Positions 7,256-15,115 of a stretch of DNA of 64,000 bases are shown here, piece after piece. Below the pieces are notes generated by a model, which was given only the letters and a program-made list of their open reading frames with translations, was not told the origin of the DNA and did not search any database. The DNA comes from Polaromonas sp. (GTDB lineage: Bacteria; Pseudomonadota; Gammaproteobacteria; Burkholderiales; Burkholderiaceae_C), in NCBI GenBank assembly GCA_013297865.1, contig JAAFIP010000001.1, positions 62,001 through 126,000 of the forward strand, read 5' to 3'. Every line of letters starts with the position of its first letter. Position 1 is the first letter of the stretch. A program made the position numbers and the translations under genes.

Positions 7256-8575
7256 TCATCCTTCGTCCGGCTCTTTGTCCAGCGGCAGCAGGGTTTGCGC
7301 CTCGGCCTCGGGCAGGGCCTCCACCTTTTTGAGCGCGCGGGTCATCACGTTGGTGCGGGTCTGGGCCTGGTCCAGCGTGGTCAGCACGGTCTGCGTCTGC
7401 GCGCGGATGCGGGTCAGCACATCGCCAAACTTGCCAAACTCCGTCTTCACCGCGCCCAGCACCTGCCACACCTCACTGCTGCGCTGCTCCAGCGCCAGCG
7501 TGCGAAAGCCCATCTGCAGCGCGTTCAGCATGGCCAGCAGCGTGGTGGGGCCTGCCAGCGTAATGCGCTGCTCGCGCTGCAGGCTCTCCATCAGCCCTGG
7601 GCGGCGCAGTACCTCGGCATACAGGCCCTCGGTGGGCAAAAACAGAATCGCAAAATCGGTGGTGTGCGGCGGCTGCACATATTTGTCGGCAATCGACTTG
7701 GCTTCCAGCTTGATGCGCGCCTCCAGCGCCCTGCCCGCCACCTCGGCGGCCAGCACGTCGGCGCGGCCCTGCGCGTCCAGCAGGCGCTCGTAGTCGTCGC
7801 TGGGGAATTTGGCGTCAATCGGCAGCCACAGCGGCGTGCCGTCCTCGCTCTTGCCCGGCAGGCGGATGGCGAAGTCCACCACGTTTTTGCTGCCGGGGAT
7901 GGTGGCGGTTTGCACGGCATACTGATCGGGCGCAAACACCTGCTCCAGCAGCGCGCCCAGCTGCGCCTCGCCAAACATACCGCGCGTTTTCACATTGGTC
8001 AGCAGGTGCTTGAGGTCGCCCACGCCCTGCGCCAGGTTTTGCATCTCGCCCAGGCCTTTGTGCACCTGCTCCAGCCGGTCGGCCACCTGCTTGAAGCTCT
8101 CGCCCAGGCGCGTCTGCAGCGTGGACTGCAGCTTTTCGTCCACCGTCTGGCGCATCTCGTCCAGCTTGGCGCTGTTGCTGGCCTGCAGCTGGGCCAGCTG
8201 CACATTGAGCGTGTCGCGCACCTCGCGCATGCGCAGCGCGTTGCCATCGGTAATCTGCTGCAGCTGCTGCGTCAGGTTGCCCTGAAAGCCCGCCAGGCTC
8301 TGCGTGAGGTGCGTCTGAATCACCGCCAGCGACTGCGCCTGCTCCGCCCGGTCCCCCCGCGCCAGCTCCGCCATCTCCCGCCGCAGTTCCCGCTCCAGCC
8401 GCTCGTTAGCCAGCGCCAGCGTAGATTTCACCTCCTGATGGCGCGCAGAGTGCTCCTCTTTTAATAGCTGCTCCCGCGATGTTCTATTGGCCCCCAGCAC
8501 GAAAAGCCATATAAAAAGCACGATCAGCAGCAGTAAATTCAGCGCGCCAAGCAGCAGCGGTAATGTGTTGTCCAT
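7256..8575 (-). CDS. rmuC: DNA recombination protein RmuC
   Basis: RmuC-family proteins limit certain recombination-dependent rearrangements. The 439-residue protein has an N-terminal membrane helix (residues 5-27), a long coiled coil (about 40-190), and the RmuC nuclease-like domain with GMFGEAQLGALLEQVFAPDQ, then DFAIRLPG, LPIDAKFPSDDYERL and ILFLPTEGLYAEVLR. Residues 27-40 directly after the membrane helix are encoded by dispersed repeat copy 4. A second, diverged copy of this gene's first codons and upstream region lies at 12211-12590. Confidence 0.93.
   Translation of the reverse strand: MDNTLPLLLGALNLLLLIVLFIWLFVLGANRTSREQLLKEEHSARHQEVKSTLALANERLERELRREMAELARGDRAEQAQSLAVIQTHLTQSLAGFQGNLTQQLQQITDGNALRMREVRDTLNVQLAQLQASNSAKLDEMRQTVDEKLQSTLQTRLGESFKQVADRLEQVHKGLGEMQNLAQGVGDLKHLLTNVKTRGMFGEAQLGALLEQVFAPDQYAVQTATIPGSKNVVDFAIRLPGKSEDGTPLWLPIDAKFPSDDYERLLDAQGRADVLAAEVAGRALEARIKLEAKSIADKYVQPPHTTDFAILFLPTEGLYAEVLRRPGLMESLQREQRITLAGPTTLLAMLNALQMGFRTLALEQRSSEVWQVLGAVKTEFGKFGDVLTRIRAQTQTVLTTLDQAQTRTNVMTRALKKVEALPEAEAQTLLPLDKEPDEG
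8458..8516 (+). repeat. Dispersed repeat copy 4, inside rmuC
   Basis: CTTTTAATAGCTGCTCCCGC continues to GATGTTCTATTGGCCCCCAG and a tail ending ATATAAAA. On the minus strand it reads as RmuC residues about 21-40, including NRTSREQLLK just after the transmembrane helix. The duplicated rmuC fragment at 12220 has its own version of this copy. Confidence 0.85.
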
Positions 8576-8804
8576 GGCTAGAGTCTAACGTGTGGGCTTA
8601 TGCAGTCATCGGGCAGGAGTGCGCGAAGCGATGGCCTATCGCGCTGTTAAGCCCAGGCCTACGCGCAAAGAATTTGACTGAATGCAAATAGGCTTTTGGG
8701 ACGCTTAAGCTATAGTGCATGCAACGAATACGCTCACATACCTAGTCTAAAAGTCGAGCTAACTGCAATAAAGCGGCGCCGAATTTCATAGAATTTTATA
8801 ACTG

Positions 8805-8935
8805 TATGAATGATCAGTATACTCATTTAAAGCGTAGATCACAAGCCACTTTTGGGAGTATTTAAATGCCAAGTTTAAATCGCAGCGCAATTTGTATACC
8901 GCAGATTTCGCGACATACACTACGTTAGACATCCT
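8805..8935 (+). promoter_or_regulatory. Upstream module copy 1: LexA-like dyad, -10 box and 20-codon ORF
   Basis: ACTGTATGAATGATCAGT is an inverted repeat overlapping a -10-like TATACT. CTGT-N8-TCAG is one base off the LexA consensus CTGT-N8-ACAG. GGGAG lies eight bases before an ATG at 8866, which opens a 20-codon ORF ending at 8928 (MPSLNRSAICIPQISRHTLR). The same arrangement recurs at 10290-10420 and 12455-12586. SOS control is only a suggestion. Confidence 0.5.
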
Positions 8936-8937
8936 CG

Positions 8938-9336
8938 ATGCGAGCGGCCACGTTACTGATCGTTCTTTCCATGACATTCGGGGCTGCCCTTGCCCAGAAC
9001 AAGACATTTTCAGCGCAATGTGGAGGCAACGATTTTCGCGTTATTCATAAAAAGATCTCCGCTCACCCGCTGAACAATCAATACACACTCAACGCATATG
9101 TAGGCTCCCACGTAAGGACATTGCATGTTGCAAATGATGGCGGATGGTTCCACGCAAAATGCGTCCGGTCTACAGCAGGTTCTTGGTACGTACTTTTTCA
9201 AGCGTACTGCGGCGGCTCGGTGTGCCGTGAGGATACGTTTGGTCTCGTCAATGCTCAGGCCCTCAAGATTGTATTGCGGCCAAATCGGAAAAAAGTGAGC
9301 AACTATTCTGCTGTATCGAAGATACTTGGTTACTAG
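8938..9336 (+). CDS. Small secreted protein with four cysteines, unknown function
   Basis: This 132-residue protein has a clear signal peptide (MRAATLLIVLSMTFGAALAQ, cleavage probably after Ala-Gln-Ala-type residues near 19-20). The mature part is mostly beta-prone, with Cys residues at QCGGND, KCVRS, YCGGSVCRED. I recognise no domain. It is the first gene of the accessory tract, ten bases after the conserved short ORF of the upstream module. Its composition is clearly AT-richer than that of rmuC, consistent with transfer. Confidence 0.6.
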   Translation: MRAATLLIVLSMTFGAALAQNKTFSAQCGGNDFRVIHKKISAHPLNNQYTLNAYVGSHVRTLHVANDGGWFHAKCVRSTAGSWYVLFQAYCGGSVCREDTFGLVNAQALKIVLRPNRKKVSNYSAVSKILGY

Positions 9337-9446
9337 GCACCACTTCTCGAAAGTGACAAAGATGCCTTCTGCTGTAAGTGAAAAATCTAACTTTCTATTG
9401 GTGCGAACGCCTATCGGTGCAGCACAATTCAGACATAAGGCCGCTA

Positions 9447-10175
9447 ATGAAAACAACTGTCGACGCAACAGTCCTGAAAAACGTAAGGGCCACACTTCAT
9501 GCTACTGCACGTGATCCATTGCTCGTGGAGCAGCGCTTTGATCTTGCGAAGTTTTCAGCGAAGACATTTACAAGTTCAGGGGAAGAGCTTCATATTCTTG
9601 GTCATATCATCGGGCCAGATCGAGCAGAAGGAGCATCACCTTTCGGCCACGGGAGCGATGAAGCGGTGAGCATATCCACAATGTTAAGAATCGGAGGACA
9701 GTTGATCTCCTCCAGTACGGATCTCTTCAAAGATGGACGTACATACGCGGCGGCAGCATTACTTCGACAGCTCGTCGAAATCGAATACCTCGCGTGGGCG
9801 GTGGAAGAAAAAAATGGCGAGGGAGAACGCTGGCTCCGCAGCGACAAGTCGGAAAGAGAACAATTTTTCAAACCCGCCAAGCTGAGAAAGGCAGCAGGCC
9901 AGAAATTCAGAGGGCAAGACTACGGCTATCACTGCGAGCTTGGAGGCCATCCAACGCCAAGAGCAACCCTGTTGCTTCAGAACAACCCCAATTCCACACA
10001 GTTACTGCTTTCTGATTTGCTCGGTCATACCGGTCGCATCTGGGAGCATTTTGTAGGGTGGGCCAAGGAAAGCCAATACGGCACGCCAATCCTTAGCCGC
10101 ACGCCTGAAATGCGCAATAAATTCATGGCTTGGAAGGCAGCCGATCCCCTACTTGGTTTGCCACCTCCACCATGA
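9447..10175 (+). CDS. Uncharacterised protein, possibly DUF5677-like
   Basis: The chosen start at 9447 has AAGG seven bases upstream; the frame is open further 5' but without a ribosome site. The 242-residue product is largely helical. Its central segment GRTYAAAALLRQLVEIEYLA resembles DUF5677-type helical proteins, where a similar 'aaallRsllEl.yl' helix occurs; this is a resemblance from memory only. No membrane segment or known catalytic motif is visible. It is a single-gene unit between upstream-module copies 1 and 2. Confidence 0.55.
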   Translation: MKTTVDATVLKNVRATLHATARDPLLVEQRFDLAKFSAKTFTSSGEELHILGHIIGPDRAEGASPFGHGSDEAVSISTMLRIGGQLISSSTDLFKDGRTYAAAALLRQLVEIEYLAWAVEEKNGEGERWLRSDKSEREQFFKPAKLRKAAGQKFRGQDYGYHCELGGHPTPRATLLLQNNPNSTQLLLSDLLGHTGRIWEHFVGWAKESQYGTPILSRTPEMRNKFMAWKAADPLLGLPPPP

Positions 10176-10194
10176 TTGCAAGCAGATGAGCTAT

Positions 10195-10436
10195 TTCATT
10201 GCGTAAGCTATAGTACTTGCAATGAATACTCACACATACTTGGTTTAGATAATGATTGAACTTCAATGGAAGGCGGCGTTGTTTCATGAGATTTTTATAA
10301 CTGGATGAGCAAACTGCATAAGTGCCTGAAGCACAATCTACGAGCCAATTTCAGGAGCATTTGATGTCTGGATTAGATTGCAATAGCAGCTACAGACCGC
10401 AGGTTTTGCGATATACATGAGGTTACCCTCGAAAAA
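10195..10436 (+). repeat. Upstream module copy 2 with 18-codon ORF
   Basis: It aligns along its length with 8695-8935: AAGCTATAGT, CAATGAATAC.TCACACATAC, TTTCATGAGATTTTTATAAC, then AGGAG and an ATG at 10364. That ATG opens MSGLDCNSSYRPQVLRYT, ending at 10420. The dyad is degraded here (ACTGGATGAGCAAACTG). Unlike copy 3 it has no rmuC sequence attached. The 260-bp gap between genes contains nothing else. Confidence 0.7.
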
Positions 10437-10829
10437 ATGTTCGCTCTCAAAGTGCAAATCAATAACGACACTCCCGTCACAGGTGGCGCGAAGGACCTCG
10501 GAGTGCTGTCCGCATTACTCACTTGCTCTGGCAAGCTGGGCCCGGCAAGCGTCCCCTTTCGCGATGATGAAACGCAAGATTTCACCTTTCGCCTAGGTGG
10601 CCTGACTTCCCGAGCGAACGGTGAATTAGACGAACATCTCGTGTGGTTGGAGCATCGCAAGTTAAAGCTCGGAGACAAAGTGACCGTCCAGATTGTTGAG
10701 ACAGACAATGTCGACGCAGTGCGCAGTGGCAGGGTGGCTGAAGAAGCTGCCGACGATGAGCGTGTCTACTTTGAACACTGCAAGCAAGCCTATTTCGACC
10801 TTCGAGGCAAATATGAATCAGAGGGTTAA
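10437..10829 (+). CDS. Uncharacterised 130-aa protein
   Basis: The product begins MFALKVQINNDTPVTGGAKD and looks beta-rich in its first 90 residues, with an acidic helical tail (EEAADDERVYFEHCKQAYFD). No signal peptide, membrane helix or recognised motif is present. The start is sixteen bases after the short ORF of module copy 2, with no strong ribosome site, so coupled translation is possible. Function unknown. Confidence 0.55.
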   Translation: MFALKVQINNDTPVTGGAKDLGVLSALLTCSGKLGPASVPFRDDETQDFTFRLGGLTSRANGELDEHLVWLEHRKLKLGDKVTVQIVETDNVDAVRSGRVAEEAADDERVYFEHCKQAYFDLRGKYESEG

Positions 10830-10906
10830 CAGGTCGCTCATCGCGGACACGCAGCAGCGGGTAGCCTCATCGCAGCGCTTGCTACAAGCCAGTCAACTCC
10901 AGCCTT

Positions 10907-11341
10907 ATGCCGCTTCAACCCATGCTAGCCACAGTTCGTAATGCACTAGCAAAGCGGCTTGAGGTGCTCGCCGAGATAGCGGGTCTTGCGTTGTCGTTGT
11001 CGGGGGCCACGCTAGCTGCCGTACTGGGCAAGCTTGTCGTAGCAGTGGTGCTAGGAGCCATCACACTGGGCTTTTTCTTGCGGCTCTCTAACCGCCGCGC
11101 AGGTCAAGTGGCCCTGCCCGCACCTATGCCGCTATGGGTTCGTCCACTTGCCGCCGCGCTGTCAGTCGTTGAAGTGGCGGCACTTGTGGAGGCCATCAAC
11201 CTGCCTATACGCTTTCATGACCCAGGTTTCGCATACGTACACTGGGTGCTGACACTCATAGCAGTTGTAGTCGCGTACACGCTGCAGGTTCGTCTGTTTC
11301 GTATGCTTCGGGGCAAGACTGGTGAGCCGGAGTCTCCATAA
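10907..11341 (+). CDS. Small integral membrane protein, 144 aa
   Basis: Three to four hydrophobic segments are visible (about residues 22-60, 76-98 and 108-130), separated by short basic loops such as RLSNRRAGQ. The C-terminus is charged (RMLRGKTGEPESP). I recognise no family. ATG codons at 10907 and 10922 are both possible starts; the first lacks a clear ribosome site. It lies in the run of small same-strand accessory genes. Confidence 0.5.
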   Translation: MPLQPMLATVRNALAKRLEVLAEIAGLALSLSGATLAAVLGKLVVAVVLGAITLGFFLRLSNRRAGQVALPAPMPLWVRPLAAALSVVEVAALVEAINLPIRFHDPGFAYVHWVLTLIAVVVAYTLQVRLFRMLRGKTGEPESP

Positions 11342-11398
11342 CCGTCCTTCGATCCGAAGCCGCCTTGCGGATCAACTTAATTCTGGCATCAGATACCA

Positions 11399-11644
11399 AT
11401 GAAAAACTCCAAAGACTTTTTACCAAGAGATCCAGATGATCAGAAATTTCTCTTGGAGAATACTTGGTGTAGTCATTGCCAAGAGGCTGATATTGGTCTT
11501 GTAAACCCCTATGAGTATGAAGAGGCGGCTCAGGTTTTCTTAGAGGGAAACTGCGCTCGGTGTGGCAGCCTGGTTGTGTCAGAGATCATTGAAAAACCCG
11601 CCCAATATAGCTACCATCGCCTCATGCAACTTACCGATGCGTGA
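11399..11644 (+). CDS. Small zinc-ribbon-like protein, 81 aa
   Basis: Two CxxC pairs (WCSHCQE near residue 24 and NCARCGS near residue 51) are spaced as in a zinc ribbon, and the rest is acidic. No other motif is visible. It lies 57 bases after the membrane-protein gene on the same strand. Function unknown; it might bind nucleic acid or another protein. Confidence 0.5.
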   Translation: MKNSKDFLPRDPDDQKFLLENTWCSHCQEADIGLVNPYEYEEAAQVFLEGNCARCGSLVVSEIIEKPAQYSYHRLMQLTDA

Positions 11645-11738
11645 CGCGGCTAGGCAGGCTTCGACGCCCTGCTCACTTTAAGGAGCATTTAACATTTGCC
11701 CTGTATCGTCAACATCAAAGATGCACCAAGGCTACCCC

Positions 11739-12200
11739 ATGACGCCTCTGTTCAAAAAGCTCAACCTGCCCGCGGTGCCCGCCATTCACGTTGTGAACGC
11801 GCCAAGCTCTTTCGAGCCCGAGCTGCGCGCACTGGAAGGCGTGAAAATCCAGCGGGCGGTCACCGGAAAAGTCAGCTTTGCCCTCGCCTTTGTCAAAACC
11901 ATCGATGAAGTGGCCAGCGCCACGCGGGAGTTGACCCGCGCTGCCAAGGGCGACGCCCTACTCTGGATGGTCTATCCCAAGGCTTCTTCTAAAAAACTCA
12001 AGTGCGAGTTCAACCGCGATACCGGCTGGCAGGCACTGGGCAAGGCGGGCTACGAGCCCGTGCGGCAAGTGGCCATTGACGAAGACTGGTCAGCCCTGCG
12101 CTTTCGCAAAGTGGAGTTCATCAAGACGATGACCCGACACCCAGACGGCACGCTGTCAGATGCTGGACGCCAGAAGGCTAAGGCACGGCGTGATGCCTAA
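11739..12200 (+). CDS. Conserved hypothetical protein, 153 aa
   Basis: I start it at the ATG at 11739 (MTPLFKKLNLPAVPAIHVVN), because the family as I remember it begins this way. Characteristic stretches are NAPSSFEPELRAL, FVKTIDEVASA, WMVYPKASSKKLKCEFNRD and GYEPVRQVAIDEDWSALRFR. Such proteins are usually annotated as hypothetical and are widespread in bacteria. It is soluble with no metal motif. Codon usage resembles the host core genes more than its neighbours do. Confidence 0.65.
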   Translation: MTPLFKKLNLPAVPAIHVVNAPSSFEPELRALEGVKIQRAVTGKVSFALAFVKTIDEVASATRELTRAAKGDALLWMVYPKASSKKLKCEFNRDTGWQALGKAGYEPVRQVAIDEDWSALRFRKVEFIKTMTRHPDGTLSDAGRQKAKARRDA

Positions 12201-12210
12201 ACTGGAGCAG

Positions 12211-12590
12211 AATGCTCCTCTTTTAATAGCTTCTCCCGCGATATTCTATTGGCCTGCGGCACAAAAAGGCATATAAAAGCACGATCAGCAGCGGTAAATT
12301 CAGCGCTCTAGGCTGCAGCGGCATGTTGTCTATGGCTAGCGTCTAAGGCCCGGGCTTGAGCGGCTATTGGCTTTACTCGCATGATTCGATGGCCCATCAC
12401 CGACTTACACACACGCCGATGTGCAAAGAAATTGATCCTAATCAGATGGCGCTCTATAACTGTATGAATTATCAGTATAATCGCTTGAAACCCATACTAC
12501 AAGCCACGTTAAGGATGTATTTAATGTCCAGACTAGATTACAACAGCATATTTAGACTGCAAGTTTTGCGGTCTACGTTACGCTAAATTT
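12211..12590 (+). repeat. Right copy of large direct duplication (rmuC 5' end, repeat copy 5, module copy 3)
   Basis: The block starts with the same GCTCCTCTTTTAATAGC as rmuC codon 40 and runs through the equivalents of rmuC codons 1-40 (no longer coding). It continues through ATGGCTAGCGTCTAAG and then the upstream module, with ACTGTATGAATTATCAGT overlapping TATAAT and AAGGA before an ATG at 12524. That ATG opens MSRLDYNSIFRLQVLRSTLR, ending at 12586. It explains the whole 427-bp gap before brnT. Confidence 0.8.
12220..12279 (+). repeat. Dispersed repeat copy 5
   Basis: CTTTTAATAGCTTCTCCCGC then GATATTCTATTGGCCTGCGG with the AT-rich tail GGCATATAAAA. It is the counterpart of copy 4 in the duplicated rmuC fragment. 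Confidence 0.9.
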
Positions 12591-12627
12591 CACCTTGCGT
12601 TCTAGTATTTTGTAGATACAATTAAGT

Positions 12628-12909
12628 ATGCTCACGTGGGACGAGCCAAAGCGCAAGCTGAACATCAAGAATCACGGGCTTGACTTCGTTGGATGTGATG
12701 CGATCTGGGACCACTTTACAGTGACCCGCGAGGACAGGCGGCAAGACTACGGCGAAGAGCGTCTGGTTTGTTTTGGTCTTCTGGAGTCAGATGTGGTTGT
12801 GATGGTTTACACCGAGCGCCCGAAAGGACCTCACGTGATATCGCTGCGAAAGGCAGAAAAACATGAAGCTCGCTACTACCGCCAAGTTGCCAAAGAAAAC
12901 CTCGGCTGA
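12628..12909 (+). CDS. brnT: BrnT family toxin (RelE-like ribonuclease)
   Basis: The 93-residue protein begins MLTWDEPKRKLNIKNHGLDF, the characteristic BrnT opening ('weWDe.KN..N..KHGi.F'). It continues with ERLVCFGLLESDVVVMVYTE and HVISLRKAEKHEARYY, which includes the conserved basic and His residues of the RNase fold. BrnT arrests growth by RNA cleavage and is neutralised by BrnA. The antitoxin gene overlaps its 3' end, the usual toxin-first order for this pair. Confidence 0.88.
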   Translation: MLTWDEPKRKLNIKNHGLDFVGCDAIWDHFTVTREDRRQDYGEERLVCFGLLESDVVVMVYTERPKGPHVISLRKAEKHEARYYRQVAKENLG

Positions 12910-13162
12910 GGTCAACGACCCGGACAATCCCGCATGGACTGAGGACATGCTGGGTGCGCCAGTGCTGAAACGTGGGCGTGGGCCGCAAGCTGCCCCCACC
13001 AAGGTTCTCACATCTGTGCGTTTGGATGCGGATATTTTGGAGTTCTTCAAGTCAAAAGGGGCTGGCTATCAGTCTCGAATCAATGCAGCGCTTCGCATGG
13101 AAGTCGAGCGAAACTCAACTGGTCGCCCAAGAACGACAACGCGCAAGCGCGTAGTGGCTTGA
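12863..13162 (+). CDS. brnA: BrnA family antitoxin
   Basis: The 99-residue protein has NPAWTEDMLGAPVLKRGRGP in the N-terminal half, and TSVRLDADILEFFKSKGAGY then QSRINAALR in the C-terminal half. That is the ribbon-helix-helix DNA-binding domain typical of BrnA. It binds BrnT and represses the brnTA promoter. Its start overlaps the brnT 3' end by 47 bases, consistent with translational coupling. The basic tail (TTTRKRVVA) may aid DNA binding. Confidence 0.88.
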   Translation: MKLATTAKLPKKTSAEVNDPDNPAWTEDMLGAPVLKRGRGPQAAPTKVLTSVRLDADILEFFKSKGAGYQSRINAALRMEVERNSTGRPRTTTRKRVVA

Positions 13163-13457
13163 CTTCGACGTTGGGCGCCAAACTTGCGTGCAACAGCGAA
13201 GCATTGCCTTGTTCAAGCAACCCAAGCGATTTCAAGCTCACATCCGCTGTCGCGTTCAGCACCCTACTCCTGATAACTCTCCCCGCCGCCATCAATCCGG
13301 CCCATGCGCAGCACGCTGCGCAGGCAGACGCAAATGGGCCGAAGCCTATGCCGCCTTGGAGGCGCAAGGCTACCGAAAAACCTTGCTAGAGAACGAACTG
13401 GAAGCGGGCAGCAAGCCCACGATGCAAGCAGGTTTGCTGTCAGAGTAAACAAGGCAT
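13163..13457. other. Gap without a confident gene
   Basis: One frame encodes a signal-peptide-like stretch (FSTLLLITLPAAINPAHAQ, from about 13255). A different frame downstream encodes WAEAYAALEAQGYRKTLLEN up to a stop near 13448. Together they could be a frameshifted small exported protein, but neither half has a usable start and ribosome site. I do not call a gene here. Confidence 0.4.
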
Positions 13458-13459
13458 AA

Positions 13460-13488
13460 GGCCGAATGAGTTAACCCCATTCGGCCTC
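13460..13488. terminator. Hairpin between brnA side and MFS exporter
   Basis: AGGCCGAATG pairs with CATTCGGCCT across a nine-base loop. It lies three bases beyond the minus-strand MFS stop. There is no strong T-run on either side, so its termination strength is uncertain. It could serve both converging units. Confidence 0.5.
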
Positions 13489-13490
13489 TC

Positions 13491-14720
13491 TCACTTCGGC
13501 ACCATCAACGCTACGCGGCTGCGCCACTTCCTGCACACCGCTGCGCCCACCAGCAAGGTAGCGCCACCAGCAAGCAACAGTGTGAGCTGGGTGCCTATCG
13601 CGTCTTGCAGCATGCCCTGCACCAGCGCGCCCAGGCCCATGCTGCCGCGATACACCATGAAGTAGCAGGACATAACGCGGCCGCGGTGCTCGGGCGACGC
13701 GCTAAGCTGCAGCAGTGAGATGGTAGACACGGCATTGGCTACGGCTACAAAGCCAAAGACGGCAGCTATCGCCATCGCAACGTGAAAATTTTCAGTTTGA
13801 GACAGTGCTATCAAGCTGAAGCCGAGCAGAAACACGGTGAACAGGGGCACATCGCGCAGCACAGGGCGTTTGCCCAGCGCGACCAGCGCCACACCACCGA
13901 GCAGCGCCCCTACACCACAGGCTGAGGTAAACAAGGCGGTGCCGTCTAACAGCCGGCCAAGCTGCCGCTCGGCGATGGAGGGGATCAGGTCCATCAACGG
14001 GCGTGCAAGCAGCGACGTGGCAGCCATTGCCGCAAGCAGCGTGGCAATGGCTGGCATAGCGAATGCATAAGACAGCCCTGCCTTGAAATCTGCCACTACC
14101 TTATAGCTGCCGGCGGCTGGCAGCACCTGCGCCCTTTCCATTTTGTAAAAGCGCAAGGCAATAACCTGCGGCACAAAGCTCAACGCATTAAGCCAAAACA
14201 CCAGCGCATAGGACCCGTGCTGGATTGCCAGTAGCGCAAGCACCGGGCCAATAAAACGGGCGACATTGAAAGTGACCGAGTTGATGGCCACCACGGAGGG
14301 CAAGCTGTCTTCTTTGAACAAGCTGGCAATCAGCGCCTGGTTCGCCGGCCCAGAGACCGCCTGCACACACCCTGACACCATCGAGAACAGCAGCAGCACA
14401 GGCACATTCACCCACTCCAGCGCAGACAGCAGCGCCAGCACGAGTGAGCTAAGCGCTGCGGCAGTGCAGCACCCAGCCACCAGAGAGCGCGCGCTATGCC
14501 TGTCGGCCCATACGCCGCCCAGCGGCCCAGCCAGAATGACAGTAACCACCTCCACAGCCACCACGATGCCCAGCCAAGATGCTGAGGCAGTAATCTTCCA
14601 GACTAGCAGAGCCAACACCACACGCTGCATCCAGCCGCCGATGTTGGACAGCGTGGTGACGCTGAAGAACAGCGCAAAGTTGTTGCTATGACCAAGGAGG
14701 GATAGCAAACCAGTGCGCAT
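13491..14720 (-). CDS. MFS exporter (EntS/MFS_3-like)
   Basis: I place the start at 14720 (MRTGLLSLLGHSNNFALFFS); the longer frame adds 37 non-hydrophobic residues. The 409-residue protein has 12 hydrophobic segments, the loop GPLGGVWADRHSARSLVAG (MFS signature, residues about 66-84), and SGPANQALIASLFKED, typical of the enterobactin-exporter-like MFS_3 group. The substrate is unknown; efflux of a small molecule is most likely. It is convergent with the accessory tract. Confidence 0.82.
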   Translation of the reverse strand: MRTGLLSLLGHSNNFALFFSVTTLSNIGGWMQRVVLALLVWKITASASWLGIVVAVEVVTVILAGPLGGVWADRHSARSLVAGCCTAAALSSLVLALLSALEWVNVPVLLLFSMVSGCVQAVSGPANQALIASLFKEDSLPSVVAINSVTFNVARFIGPVLALLAIQHGSYALVFWLNALSFVPQVIALRFYKMERAQVLPAAGSYKVVADFKAGLSYAFAMPAIATLLAAMAATSLLARPLMDLIPSIAERQLGRLLDGTALFTSACGVGALLGGVALVALGKRPVLRDVPLFTVFLLGFSLIALSQTENFHVAMAIAAVFGFVAVANAVSTISLLQLSASPEHRGRVMSCYFMVYRGSMGLGALVQGMLQDAIGTQLTLLLAGGATLLVGAAVCRKWRSRVALMVPK

Positions 14721-14793
14721 ACGCTGGCCTACAACATGGGTAGATGCATATGTGCGGAGAACCGCTGGGCCTTGTGGACGTGGGCCATGGTGC

Positions 14794-15090
14794 CTACACA
14801 CTCCACGCTTTGTACAGCGTCCACACCCCAATCAACACAAACCCCGCCCCCGCCACCAGCTGCAGTGCGCGGGGTGACACCAGGGTGCCTAGCCAGCTGC
14901 CGGCGACTACGCCGATGCCTGCGCTGAGGGTGAGCGCGGCGCTGGCGGCGAAGAAGATGGTCCACTTGCTGATGGGGGCGCTGCAGTCGGAGGCAAACAG
15001 CATGGTGGCGAGCTGGGTTTTGTCGCCCAGCTCGGCCAAAAAGACGGCGAGGAAGACGGTGAAGAAGGCTTGGAGTGCGGCAGTAGTCAT
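14794..15090 (-). CDS. Small GDT1/TMEM165 (UPF0016) family membrane protein
   Basis: The family signature E-x-G-D-K-T-Q is present (FLAELGDKTQLATMLFA) in the first hydrophobic hairpin. Full-length members carry two such repeats; this 98-residue protein has one, with three to four membrane helices, so it probably works as a homo-oligomer. The family transports cations such as Mn2+ or Ca2+. It is followed on the same strand by the 2-hydroxyacid dehydrogenase gene. Confidence 0.82.
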   Translation of the reverse strand: MTTAALQAFFTVFLAVFLAELGDKTQLATMLFASDCSAPISKWTIFFAASAALTLSAGIGVVAGSWLGTLVSPRALQLVAGAGFVLIGVWTLYKAWSV

Positions 15091-15115
15091 GCCGCTATTC
15101 TAAGCAGCCGGGCTG

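Larger units (their letters stand above)
8450..8935 (+). repeat. Left copy of large direct duplication (rmuC 5' end plus upstream module)
   Basis: This segment (rmuC codons 1-40 plus 360 bp upstream) is repeated, diverged, at 12211-12590 in the same orientation. Shared stretches include GCTCCTCTTTTAATAGCT, GCACGATCAGCAGC, ATGGCTAG.GTCTAA, ATAACTGTATGAAT and a 20-codon ORF. The noncoding 360 bp between rmuC and the next gene otherwise contains only this module. Confidence 0.8.

Noticed and set aside
8690-12590. Integron gene-cassette array, suggested by small same-strand ORFs separated by repeats
   Set aside because: The repeats are about 130-240 bp, carry an ORF and promoter-like boxes, and include rmuC sequence. 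I see no paired RYYYAAC/GTTRRRY attC ends and no integrase. A GTTAGAC at 8924 is isolated.
13188-13448. 86-codon plus-strand ORF after brnA
   Set aside because: Its N-terminal half is Arg/His/Pro-rich shadow sequence; only the last 40 codons look protein-like and there is no start for them.
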